64,000 nucleotides of DNA from Nocardioides stalactiti (lineage in GTDB: Bacteria > Actinomycetota > Actinomycetes > Propionibacteriales > Nocardioidaceae). The position numbers and the translations under genes are program-made. Of the stretch, positions 1 to 7,559 are shown piece by piece. The notes under the pieces were generated by a model. It ran no database searches and was not told the origin of the DNA. It saw only the letters and a program-made list of their open reading frames with translations. The DNA lies in the NCBI RefSeq assembly GCF_014180715.1, contig NZ_JACEFC010000003.1, forward strand, positions 16,569-80,568, read 5' to 3'. Within the stretch, counting starts at the first letter, position 1, and each line of letters starts with the position of its first letter.

Positions 1-264
1 GGCCAGCTCGACGACCCAGATGGAGGTTCGCATGTCCGGGCCGAGCCACCACGCGGTGTAGAACGGGAGGGCGAGCCAGTGGAAGGTGCCTGGGATGGCG
101 ATGCCCCGCACCACCGGCACCATCTTGCCGACGTTCCAGGCGCGGTAGTCGGCCTCGGTCGCGGACGGGAAGCGACTCCACCAGTGCGGACGGACCAGGT
201 CGGGATCGAGGCCGGGATCGAGGCCGGGATCGGCCGGGAGTGCAGCCTCCATGGGGTCCTCCAT
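1..264 (-). CDS. N-terminal part of an unrecognised membrane-associated protein (cut by window edge)
   Basis: Reading the minus strand from ATG at 264 gives 88 open codons that run off the window. The first 25 residues are Pro/Gly/Asp-rich and contain a short GLDP tandem repeat. Then comes a Trp-rich segment ending in an aromatic hydrophobic stretch (FHWLALPFYTAWWLG) that could enter a membrane. The start lies only 3 nt after the stop of the upstream aldehyde dehydrogenase, so the two are probably co-transcribed. I do not recognise the family. A second in-frame ATG at 252 is an alternative start. Confidence 0.5.
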   Translation of the reverse strand, partial: MEDPMEAALPADPGLDPGLDPDLVRPHWWSRFPSATEADYRAWNVGKMVPVVRGIAIPGTFHWLALPFYTAWWLGPDMRTSIWVVELA

Positions 265-267
265 GGT

Positions 268-1677
268 TCAGGCACCCGCTCCGACGTGAACGACGCGCGG
301 GGTGGTGTAGGAGTTCAACCCGTCGAGGACGCCGACGCCGCTGCTCTTGGCGGGCTCGCACACCATGCCTTCAGCGCCGCCCCACCACTCGTTGACCCAG
401 ACCACCGCCGCCGGGATCGTCGCGGCGGCATCGATGTGATCGGGATCCTTCGACAAGACGGTGGCGGCCAGCCCGAAGCTGGAGTCCCGAGCCAGGTTCA
501 GCGCCTCGTCGAACGACGCGACGACGCGGATCGGTGCCACCGGACCGAAGGTCTCCTCCCGCATGATCGCCATGTCGTCGGTGACGTCGACAAGGACGGT
601 CGGCGGGTAGAACGATCCCGGGCCGTCGGGGACCGTGCCGCCGGTGAGGACCCTCGCTCCCTGGACCACCGCCGCGTCGACCTGGTCCGCGACGATCCGG
701 CGCTGACGCTCGTCGACGAGCGGGCCCAGGTCGGTTCCCTCCGACTGAGGGTCCCCGACCTGCAGGGCCGCCGCGCGCCCGACGAGGGCCCGGGTGAACT
801 CCTCGGCGACAGTGTCGAGCACGTAGAGGCGCTCCATCGAGGTGCAGATCTGTCCGGTGTTGTGGAACGCGCCGAGGGCCACCTGCTCGGCCGCCCACAC
901 CGGATCGACGGTGTCGTCGACGATCACGGGGTCCTTCCCGCCGAGCTCGAGGAGCGCCGGGCGCAGGTGAGCGGCGCTGGCCGCAGCCACCGAACGGCCC
1001 GCGGCGGTCGAGCCGGTGAGCACGGCGATCCCCACGTCCGGGTGCTCCATCAGGGGCGCCCCCGCGCGGACGTCACCGAGCACGAGGTTGAGCACCCCGG
1101 GGGGCAGGTCGAGCAGCTCGACCAGTCTGACCGCGGAGAGCGGGCTGCGTTCGGAGGGCTTGAACACCACGGTGTTGCCGGTAGCGAGCAGTCCCCCGAG
1201 GGAATCGGCGCCCACCAGCAGCGGGAAGTTCCAAGGCACCACCAGGGCCCCGACGCCGTACGGGTGCCGCACGATCCGGGTGGAGCTGCCCTCGGCGCCG
1301 GCCAGGGCAGTCACCCAGGCATAGGTCCGGGAGGCCTCGGCCGCGCCGGCGATCGCGTCGAGCGCCGCCACGGTGTAGTCGCGCGCCAGGGCGATGGGCT
1401 GACCCATCTCCATGGTCTGCAGCCGCGCCAGCTCCTCGACGTGCGGACGGACCCGGTCGACCGCGGCGGCGATGCGGTCCGCCCGCTCGCCGACAGCAAG
1501 GGCGGCCCACTCCGGTTGAGCCGCCACGGCCGCGGCGACCGCGGCGGACACGTCCTCAGCGGCACCGGCGGGGATGACCCCGACCACGCCGCCGGTGGCC
1601 GGGTTGCGGACGTCGATCGTCGCGCCGTCGCACGACTCAACCCATGAACCACCGATGAAAAGTCGTGCCGTCTCCAC
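268..1677 (-). CDS. NAD(P)-dependent aldehyde dehydrogenase
   Basis: This 469-aa protein has the complete aldehyde dehydrogenase superfamily layout: the VVPWNFP segment near 147, the cofactor-loop TGSTAAG near 221, the general-base Glu in LELGGKDP (about 244), the catalytic Cys in GQICTS (about 278) and the REETFGP motif. It should oxidise an aldehyde to an acid in the cytoplasm. I chose GTG 1677 because family homology begins there (ETARLFIGGSW); the open frame continues to 2145, but that extension is translated repeat and remnant DNA. It lies upstream of a membrane-protein gene. The substrate is unknown; it could serve the amine pathway encoded at 3-15 kb. Confidence 0.9.
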   Translation of the reverse strand: METARLFIGGSWVESCDGATIDVRNPATGGVVGVIPAGAAEDVSAAVAAAVAAQPEWAALAVGERADRIAAAVDRVRPHVEELARLQTMEMGQPIALARDYTVAALDAIAGAAEASRTYAWVTALAGAEGSSTRIVRHPYGVGALVVPWNFPLLVGADSLGGLLATGNTVVFKPSERSPLSAVRLVELLDLPPGVLNLVLGDVRAGAPLMEHPDVGIAVLTGSTAAGRSVAAASAAHLRPALLELGGKDPVIVDDTVDPVWAAEQVALGAFHNTGQICTSMERLYVLDTVAEEFTRALVGRAAALQVGDPQSEGTDLGPLVDERQRRIVADQVDAAVVQGARVLTGGTVPDGPGSFYPPTVLVDVTDDMAIMREETFGPVAPIRVVASFDEALNLARDSSFGLAATVLSKDPDHIDAAATIPAAVVWVNEWWGGAEGMVCEPAKSSGVGVLDGLNSYTTPRVVHVGAGA

Positions 1678-1776
1678 ACATCCCCCGTTTGCCGATCGTT
1701 CCCAGCCCCGAGTGTGTGGCGACCTCGGTCGCACGACCGGAAGATTAGTGGACGGGTGGTTGGTTCCGTGAGGCGC

Positions 1777-1822
1777 CACCGCTTCTCGCCGGATGTCGTC
1801 GTCCACCTCGGCCTTCAGACCG
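1777..1822 (-). pseudogene. Remnant of the 3' end of a second mntA gene
   Basis: These 46 bases match the 3' coding end of the intact mntA (2351-2396) at about 40 of 46 positions by eye. They would encode a variant of the C-terminal peptide KVDDDIRREAV. Nothing else of the gene is present: the similarity stops shortly before the hairpin of repeat copy 1. It looks like a deletion scar left from an earlier copy of the same toxin-antitoxin module. Confidence 0.7.
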
Positions 1823-2342
1823 ACCTGGATGCGCACGCACGAAGGGCCCGGACAGAATCTGTCCGGGCCCTTCGATCTTGTAGCGGGGGGGAATGTAGAG
1901 GCCTGCGACCAACTGGTGCGTGCTCGGCGATCCCTCGCTCGGATCGACTGCTGCACAGGCAAGTGCCAGGCCCTCGACATGGTCGCTCCTTCCCGTCGAG
2001 CGCGGTCTCGGCCTCGTCGAACAGGACTTGTAGCGAGCCCTTCCACGCTGGCAGGTCTCTGCAGAGCGTGATCCAGGTGAGCTCGCGGTTGATCTCGTCG
2101 TACTGGTGAATGATGAAGTTGCGGTTGGCGACAGCGAGTGCCCACTCGACTCCCTCGGAAGCGAGCACTCCGAGTCGCGACAACCGGTTGGCCGCTTCGC
2201 CGAGCTTCATCATCAGCGAGTCGCCAGCCTCTTGGAGCAGGTCGTCAGTGAGGTATGCCTCGCGGCCCCGATCCACGATTTCGTCCACGCGAGACACCCA
2301 CGTCCTGATGTGGATGAGTTCCTTGGCCGCCTTGATCTCCAT
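1815..2342 (-). CDS. hepT: HepT-like HEPN toxin with an abnormal C-terminal extension
   Basis: The first 115 or so residues are a HEPN-domain protein (formerly DUF86) with the toxin motif RX4HXY visible as RNFIIHQY near residue 74. Known HepT toxins are RNases or tRNA-targeting factors silenced when MntA AMPylates the Tyr of this motif. The start ATG 2342 overlaps the mntA stop by one base (TGATG), so translation is coupled. The usual family length is about 115-145 aa; here the frame stays open to 175 aa, and the last 55 residues are a translation of the decayed tRNA tail, the hairpin and the edge of the mntA remnant. The native stop seems to be lost. Confidence 0.85.
   Translation of the reverse strand: MEIKAAKELIHIRTWVSRVDEIVDRGREAYLTDDLLQEAGDSLMMKLGEAANRLSRLGVLASEGVEWALAVANRNFIIHQYDEINRELTWITLCRDLPAWKGSLQVLFDEAETALDGKERPCRGPGTCLCSSRSERGIAEHAPVGRRPLHSPPLQDRRARTDSVRALRACASRSV
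1836..1910 (-). repeat. Decayed tRNA 3' tail plus hairpin, copy 1
   Basis: A 16-bp perfect inverted repeat with a 3-nt loop (1840-1874, arms CGAAGGGCCCGGACAG) is followed on the plus strand by TAGCGGGGGG and a degenerate CCTGCGACC. The same order, less decayed, occurs at 19679-19762, where it is clearly a tRNA 3' end with its downstream hairpin. Read on the minus strand this is tRNA tail then terminator-like stem-loop. One base is missing in the CCA region and the T-arm has diverged. Confidence 0.8.
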
Positions 2343-2815
2343 CAGAGCAGCACCGCCTCTCGCCGGATGTCATCGTCCACCTTCGGCTTGAGACCGCCGT
2401 ACTCGATCAAGTCGATCTCGCGTCCCAGCACTCGCTCGAGCAGCTGCTTGAAGCGGATGAAGTCGAACGTCGAACTCCCCTCGGGCGCTTCGACGACAAG
2501 GTCGATGTCGGAGTCCTCCCTCGCCTCGCGACGAGCGACCGAACCGAACACCGCGAGCCGTCGGTACCCCGAGTCCTCCGCGAGACGCCGGAGAACCGGC
2601 GCAGCAGCCTCGACGAGTCGGTCGGGATGCACGCCCGACAGGTCCGAAGCCGACTTCAGTTGCTGACTCACGGCCGGCTGACTGACCCCCAGAGCGTTGG
2701 CGATCTCACGTTGACTCATCCCTGTCGCCACCATCGAGCGCAGGGCGAGGGCACGACGAAGCCGCGCGACCTCTTCCTGCTGCCGCGCAGCGACGTACTC
2801 CGCTACCGCGTTCAT
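2342..2815 (-). CDS. mntA: MntA-like antitoxin: HTH plus minimal nucleotidyltransferase
   Basis: 157 aa. Residues about 30-55 form a helix-turn-helix (MSQREIANALGVSQPAVSQQL). Residues about 85-150 are a minimal nucleotidyltransferase domain with the GSX10DXD signature (GSVARREAREDSDID) needed for AMP transfer. In studied pairs MntA polyadenylylates HepT to neutralise it. The N-terminal HTH suggests autoregulation, and a perfect palindrome covers its own start codon. It forms a two-gene operon with hepT. The pair sits between two tRNA-tail repeats, which suggests it arrived as a small mobile or island-borne module. Confidence 0.87.
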   Translation of the reverse strand: MNAVAEYVAARQQEEVARLRRALALRSMVATGMSQREIANALGVSQPAVSQQLKSASDLSGVHPDRLVEAAAPVLRRLAEDSGYRRLAVFGSVARREAREDSDIDLVVEAPEGSSTFDFIRFKQLLERVLGREIDLIEYGGLKPKVDDDIRREAVLL

Positions 2816-2828
2816 AAGGTGACCTTAT
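2814..2828. promoter_or_regulatory. Palindromic operator covering the mntA start codon and ribosome-binding site
   Basis: The sequence ATAAGGT-G-ACCTTAT is a perfect 7-bp inverted repeat with one central base. On the minus strand it contains the AAGG Shine-Dalgarno and the A and T of the ATG. A DNA-binding MntA could sit here and block its own initiation region. This is an inference from position and from the HTH in MntA. Confidence 0.6.
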
Positions 2829-2872
2829 CAGCGGTCGAGACCAGGCTCCCAAACCGACGTCAGAACCTGGTT

Positions 2873-2950
2873 GCGCATGCACGAAGGGCCCGGACAGTAA
2901 CTGTCCGGGCCCTTCGATCTTGTAGCGGGGGGAACGTGGACATCTGCGAT
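2873..2950 (-). repeat. Decayed tRNA 3' tail plus hairpin, copy 2
   Basis: The hairpin at 2882-2916 has the same 16-bp arms as copies 1 and 3 with loop TAA instead of AAT. It is followed by TAGCGGGGGG and a degenerate T-arm (CTGCGATC). With copy 1 it brackets the hepT-mntA pair in direct orientation. The rest of 2829-3104 shows no convincing gene. Confidence 0.8.
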
Positions 2951-3104
2951 CGCCCCGTGCGACGAGTCCGCTTCTGGGCGTCGGTCGGTCCGCGCACGGG
3001 CATCTGCCACCCCTTCCTCGCCGGATCTGGGTGCCCATGTAAACAGAACGCTGCGACCAATCAGCCCCGCCGAGACCGCGCGTGTTCGGCCGCCCGACGA
3101 GCGT

Positions 3105-4451
3105 TCAGCCCGTGGGTACGGCACCTCGTCGCGCGTTGCGCCGGCTGCCGTTGACGAGGTCGTTGAAACGGTCGATCGCCCAGATCGTCCGGAGTCCCGG
3201 ACGGCCCATCATCATCGGCCGCGGGAACCTCGGTTTGTCGTGCCACAGGGTCCGCAGGTCCTCGTGCAGCTCCCCGTCGACGATCGCGTCCGCGATGAGC
3301 GTTCCCACGTACGGCGCCTGGGCGAGCCCGTGACCGTTACAGGCGATCGAGTAGTGGACGTTGTCACCGACCCTCCCGGCGACGGGGAGCCACGACGAGG
3401 TGATCGCGATCCACCCACCCCAGGCACGGTCGACCGCGACGTCGGCGAGCGACGGGAACCGCGTGGCGAAGGCACCCGCCAGCTCCTCGACCAGGCCGGG
3501 GTCGGGCGTCTTCGCCGGGAGCGGGTACGTCGTGCCGCGCTCGAGCCGGCGGACGCCGAACACGATGGTGTTGCGCGGAGTGAGCCGGTAGTTCTCCATG
3601 ATCGCGTGCTGGGTGACCAGGCCCATCCCGCTGGTCCAGCCGAGGGCGGCGATCCGGGCGGGGTCGATCGGTTCCGTCTCCACCTCGATGACGTAGATGG
3701 GCACCGACAGGTGCTTCGGAGTGATGTCCCACTCGCCGGCGAACGCGTTCGTGGCGAGCACGACATGGTCCGCTCGGACGGTCCCGTGCGCAGTGGTGAC
3801 GACGACCCGGTCGCCGTCGCGGGCCACGTCGGCGACCTTGGTCTGCTCGAAGACCCGAGCGGAGGAGTCGAGGAGCACGCGGCGCATCCCGAGGGAGAAC
3901 TTGCCCGGGTTCATCCGTCCGCCGATCATCTCGCGCATGCCGCCGACGAATCCGCGCGGGATCCCGAGCTCCGCGGCTGTGCCCACCTCGACATGCCCCC
4001 CCGCGCGGGTCACGATCTTCGCGACCCGACGCACCCGACCCATCTGTCCGCGCGAGACGGCGGCGAAGGCGTTGCCGGTCGCCTCGTACTCGCACTCGAT
4101 GTCGTGCTTGGCGATGAAGTCCTCGACGTGGTGAGCGGCGTGCTCGGCGAGACGCATCATGCCCGGCATCTTCTTGCGCGAGAGCAGGTTGAGGAGCTGG
4201 AGGTCACCCCCGGGCGCGCCGGCCAGCTGGCCAGCGTTGCGGGAGCTCGACCCGTGGCCGCAGAACTCCGCCTCGACGACCACCACGTCCTGCCCGCGCT
4301 GCGCGAGCCGCAGCGCGGTCGACATTCCGCCGATACCGCCCCCGATGACGGCGACTTGGCAGGTCACGTCGCCGTCGACGCCAGGCCTGAGGTCCGCGGG
4401 GGCGTCGACCCAGCCGCTGAAGGACTCGTAGGCGACGCTGTCGGTCCTCAT
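3105..4451 (-). CDS. FAD-dependent amine oxidase (DAO family, PuuB-like)
   Basis: 448 aa. An N-terminal Rossmann motif VIGGGIGGMSTALRLA (about 34-49) and the following E (VVVVEAE) bind FAD. The SSRNAGQLAG motif after it is typical of the gamma-glutamylputrescine oxidase / D-amino-acid oxidase family. The C-terminal half keeps the GWIAITSSWLPVAG and NGHGLAQAPYVG motifs. In the Puu pathway such an enzyme oxidises a gamma-glutamylated amine to its aldehyde. It overlaps the upstream membrane-protein gene by 4 nt (ATGA). The nearby glutamine-synthetase-like and amidohydrolase genes support the amine role; glycine/sarcosine oxidation is the main alternative. Confidence 0.8.
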   Translation of the reverse strand: MRTDSVAYESFSGWVDAPADLRPGVDGDVTCQVAVIGGGIGGMSTALRLAQRGQDVVVVEAEFCGHGSSSRNAGQLAGAPGGDLQLLNLLSRKKMPGMMRLAEHAAHHVEDFIAKHDIECEYEATGNAFAAVSRGQMGRVRRVAKIVTRAGGHVEVGTAAELGIPRGFVGGMREMIGGRMNPGKFSLGMRRVLLDSSARVFEQTKVADVARDGDRVVVTTAHGTVRADHVVLATNAFAGEWDITPKHLSVPIYVIEVETEPIDPARIAALGWTSGMGLVTQHAIMENYRLTPRNTIVFGVRRLERGTTYPLPAKTPDPGLVEELAGAFATRFPSLADVAVDRAWGGWIAITSSWLPVAGRVGDNVHYSIACNGHGLAQAPYVGTLIADAIVDGELHEDLRTLWHDKPRFPRPMMMGRPGLRTIWAIDRFNDLVNGSRRNARRGAVPTG

Positions 4452-5206
4452 GCCCGCACCGCCTTGCGGTGGTCGTCAGCCGGCGCGCTGCCCGTCGCCT
4501 TGTTGTGGTCGTCGAGGGCGCGGTAGGCGAACAGGTAGGTCAGCATCTGCAGGCCCCACACGGTGAGCGCGAAGGTGTAGAAGAGTGCGCGATCCTCGAG
4601 CGGGTCGACCGAGTCGGGCAGCGGGAAGAAGTCGTAGGTCAGCGCGACGGCCGTGGCCGCGAGGCTGACCGCGAGCGTGGCGACAGCGACCCGGGTAGCT
4701 CCGATCTCCCACAACCGCTTCACGAAGTAGAGGAGGAAGGCCAGCGTCAGCAGGTTGACCACCAGGTAGAACGTGGCCGGGCCCTGGTGCAGGAGGAACT
4801 CTCCGTTGTCGTCCACGTGGTCGCGGTACTTCGGCTGTGCCAGGAAGAGGCCGCAGCCGATCGCCAGGGCGAAGACACCGATCTCGACCGCGAGGCTCGC
4901 CTTGTAGCGATGGGTCACCGCCAACAGGCCGACCACCAGTAGCAAGGTGATCCCGATGGACCGGGAGAACGCATCGAGGAAGAACGCGAACGCGTACTGC
5001 CCGCTGGCCTCACCTCCGTCCGGATCGTCGGCGAAACGCAGCGCCCAGACCAGGAAGTTCGTGCCGGAGGTCGCGACGATGAACCACTCGATGCCGAGCA
5101 GGTAGTTGCGGTGGTGCTTGATGAAGCGCCATCCCGCCCAGTAGCCGCACACGATCATGATCAGGTCGGCGACCAGGAAGGTCAGGCCGTAGATGTCTTC
5201 TTTCAT
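4448..5206 (-). CDS. Polytopic membrane protein of unknown function
   Basis: 252 aa with about seven hydrophobic segments, near residues 8-25, 38-56, 75-97, 105-125, 143-162, 172-192 and 207-228. The tail is polar (DDHNKATGSAPADDHRK). I do not recognise a family. It lies 39 nt downstream of the MFS transporter and is coupled by ATGA to the FAD oxidase, so a role in substrate entry or sensing for the amine oxidase is possible but unproven. Confidence 0.75.
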   Translation of the reverse strand: MKEDIYGLTFLVADLIMIVCGYWAGWRFIKHHRNYLLGIEWFIVATSGTNFLVWALRFADDPDGGEASGQYAFAFFLDAFSRSIGITLLLVVGLLAVTHRYKASLAVEIGVFALAIGCGLFLAQPKYRDHVDDNGEFLLHQGPATFYLVVNLLTLAFLLYFVKRLWEIGATRVAVATLAVSLAATAVALTYDFFPLPDSVDPLEDRALFYTFALTVWGLQMLTYLFAYRALDDHNKATGSAPADDHRKAVRA

Positions 5207-5245
5207 GTCATTTCCTTGGAGTGAGTAGGGCCGGCCGAGACACCG

Positions 5246-6709
5246 TCAGGCCGCGATGCCGTCGGTACGGCGGGCGCGGGTGGTCGAGACCAGGACGGTC
5301 AGCACGACGGCGAGAGCGAGCGCGGCCGCGAGCCAGTAGCCGACGCCGTACAGGCTCTCGGCCGCGACCTCCAGCGTCGTTCCTGGGACGGGGACGAGGG
5401 AGGCGCTCAGGTCGGCGCTGACGAGGGCGGTGCCGAAGGCGAAGCCGACGGCGAGGAAGGTGCCGGCCACCCCGGTCGCCATCCCCGCCTTCTCCTCGGG
5501 CACGGCCAGCTGCACCAGCGTGAAGCCGGCCGCGTAGCCGATGCTGCAGCCGAGACCGATGATCGCGGCACCGACCAGGTAGTGCCACTTCTGGTCGTGC
5601 GCGAGGGCGAGCCAGGTCAGCCCGGCGGCGCTGATGAGGGCACCGCTCACGAAGACCGGCACCACGCGGCCGTTGTTGACGGGACGGTCGACGATGGCAC
5701 CGCCCACGACGAACGTCACCGCGAACGGCAGCATCAGCCAGCCGGTCTCGAGCGCGCTGAGGCCAAGCCCGTAGGAGTCGACGGGACGCAGCGCCTCGGG
5801 GATGATCTGGGCGTAGGTGCTGACGAGGAGCAGGAACGCCGAGTTGACGGCGGCGAACAGTGCAATGCAGATGCACGAGGCCGTGACCAGCGGGGCCTTC
5901 ATCAGCGCGACGTCGAAGACGGCCGTCGACGACCTGCGCTCCACCCGGACCCACGCGATGCCGCCCACCACGCCGAGCACCAACGGGATCAGCGCGGCGT
6001 TGCCCCACACGAGACCCTGGGTCAGCGTCAGCAGGATCGCCGCGACCCACGCGATCATCCACACGGTGCCGACGACACCGATGCTGCCGGTCCGGACAAC
6101 GGGCGGGGCGTGCGGGATCAGCAGGTACGACGCGAGCGTGGTCACCGCGCCGATGGCGGTGAGGACCACGAAGAAGCTCTGCAGCGACAGGCTCTGGACG
6201 ATCAGCCCGCCGCCGATCATGCCGGCGACGATGCCGACACCCGTGCCGATGACCAGGACCGCGACCGCGACGGTGATGCCACCCTCCCCGAGACCGCGGC
6301 GCAGGAATCCGAGCGGGAGCACCTGGGCGGCCCCGCCGAAGCCCATCAGGGCGCAGCCGACGAGCAACGTCGGGTAGGAGTCCCCGACCGCCGGCACGAG
6401 CGCACCGGCCGTCAGGAACGTCGCGGCGGCGACGTTGGCGTTCCGGTCGCCGTACAGGTCGGCCAGCCGGGGCAGGAGGATGAAGCCCGCTCCCCCGCCG
6501 AGGGTGAGGACCGTGTAGAGCCACGTCGTCTCCGCGACCGTGGCGAGGCCGTACTGCGCCTGGATGACCGGCAGCAGCGGCGGGAGGATGAAGATCACCG
6601 CGTTGGTCAGCACGACCAGCAGTGAGCCGATGCCGACGAGCGTCCCCTTGCCGGGCGTTCGTCCTGCCGTCGCACGGCGGTCGCTTCCAGCCTCGTGGGT
6701 CTGGGTCAT
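5246..6709 (-). CDS. Major facilitator superfamily transporter
   Basis: 487 aa from ATG 6709, which opens MTQTHEAGSD just before the first transmembrane helix; the longer open frame reaches into the operator region and is unlikely. Twelve to fourteen hydrophobic helices are seen. The first cytoplasmic loop carries LPRLADLYGDRN, the MFS A-motif region. It probably imports the substrate of, or exports a product from, the neighbouring catabolic genes. It is the first gene of a minus-strand operon with the membrane protein and FAD oxidase and is divergent from a TetR gene. Confidence 0.88.
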   Translation of the reverse strand: MTQTHEAGSDRRATAGRTPGKGTLVGIGSLLVVLTNAVIFILPPLLPVIQAQYGLATVAETTWLYTVLTLGGGAGFILLPRLADLYGDRNANVAAATFLTAGALVPAVGDSYPTLLVGCALMGFGGAAQVLPLGFLRRGLGEGGITVAVAVLVIGTGVGIVAGMIGGGLIVQSLSLQSFFVVLTAIGAVTTLASYLLIPHAPPVVRTGSIGVVGTVWMIAWVAAILLTLTQGLVWGNAALIPLVLGVVGGIAWVRVERRSSTAVFDVALMKAPLVTASCICIALFAAVNSAFLLLVSTYAQIIPEALRPVDSYGLGLSALETGWLMLPFAVTFVVGGAIVDRPVNNGRVVPVFVSGALISAAGLTWLALAHDQKWHYLVGAAIIGLGCSIGYAAGFTLVQLAVPEEKAGMATGVAGTFLAVGFAFGTALVSADLSASLVPVPGTTLEVAAESLYGVGYWLAAALALAVVLTVLVSTTRARRTDGIAA

Positions 6710-6763
6710 GAGTGGTCTCCGATTCGGGCGAACGATGTGATCCGACTCATACGGTAGGCCTAA

Positions 6764-6807
6764 CTTAGTCATACGATCAAGATGTATGACCAAGTTGTTT
6801 GACTAAG
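6764..6807. promoter_or_regulatory. Operator region between MFS operon and TetR gene
   Basis: CTTAGTCATAC (6764-6774) and GTATGACCAAG (6784-6794) form an 11-bp inverted repeat with one mismatch and a 9-nt spacer. A further TTGACTAAG half-site follows at 6799-6807. The TTAGTCA/TGACTAA core recurs at 15284-15298 and 15438-15449. It is the natural site for the adjacent TetR protein. Confidence 0.65.
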
Positions 6808-6902
6808 GTTTTCTAGACGCCCTCAGCAGGGAGCCCTGCTAGGCTCGTCTTTGACTTAGACAAGCGCCCAACTTTGTGGCGCCCAGGCACCCGGAGGCCC
6901 AG

Positions 6903-7538
6903 ATGGCACGGATCCCCGTCGCCCAGCGACGTCGCGACTTCATCGATGCGGCCGTCGAGGTGATCGCCAGCAACGGGATCGACGGCGCCACCACGCGCCG
7001 GATCGCCGAGCAGGCCCAGGCGAATGTGGCGATGCTGCACTACTGCTACGACTCGAAGGAGGACCTCTTCGCCGACGTCTACGAGTTCGTCGCGAGCCGG
7101 TTCCGCCAGGTCATCGAGGAGAGCGACCCGCACTCGACGGTGCTCGAGACCGCGCAGGCGATCATGCGGGGCGTGATGGAGTGCTACTACGACTCCCCCA
7201 GCTTCGGCGCCACCACGCTCGAGCTGATCAACTGGGCCCGGCGCCAGCACGGCGACCGCGGCATCGCCGTCTACGACCAGGCCATGCAGGTCGGGCTCGA
7301 GGTGCTGCGCCGCGTCGCCGCCGAGGAGGGCGTCAGCGCCGACGTCGTCGACGAGATCCCCTATGTCATCGGCGCGCTCTCCGACGGCTTCGCGATCAAC
7401 TTCCTCACGTACGGCGATCGCGCGGCCGCCAAGGCCCAGATGGACGTCACCGCGTCGGTGCTGGACAGCTGGCTGTCTGCACGGCTCGCGGCCGGTCCCG
7501 CCAAGCCGGAGCGACGCAAGCGCGCGGCCAGCGCCTGA
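6903..7538 (+). CDS. TetR-family transcriptional regulator
   Basis: 211 aa. The N-terminal DNA-binding domain (about 8-55) shows the TetR pattern TTRRIAEQAQANVAMLHYCYDSKEDLF; the rest is a ligand-binding helical domain. Start ATG 6903 has GGAGG five bases upstream. It diverges from the MFS operon across a 190-bp region with inverted repeats and converges on the aldehyde dehydrogenase that ends at 7560. It probably represses the surrounding catabolic operons and responds to a pathway intermediate. Confidence 0.9.
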   Translation: MARIPVAQRRRDFIDAAVEVIASNGIDGATTRRIAEQAQANVAMLHYCYDSKEDLFADVYEFVASRFRQVIEESDPHSTVLETAQAIMRGVMECYYDSPSFGATTLELINWARRQHGDRGIAVYDQAMQVGLEVLRRVAAEEGVSADVVDEIPYVIGALSDGFAINFLTYGDRAAAKAQMDVTASVLDSWLSARLAAGPAKPERRKRAASA

Positions 7539-7559
7539 CGCGCTGACCGCGCGCCGCGA

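Noticed and set aside
79..1647. Long plus-strand open frame opposite the aldehyde dehydrogenase
   Set aside because: Arg/Gly/His-rich composition with no family resemblance; it is the antisense shadow of a GC-rich gene.
1678..2145. N-terminal extension of the aldehyde dehydrogenase
   Set aside because: The residues are translations of the hairpin repeat and the mntA remnant; family homology starts at GTG 1677.
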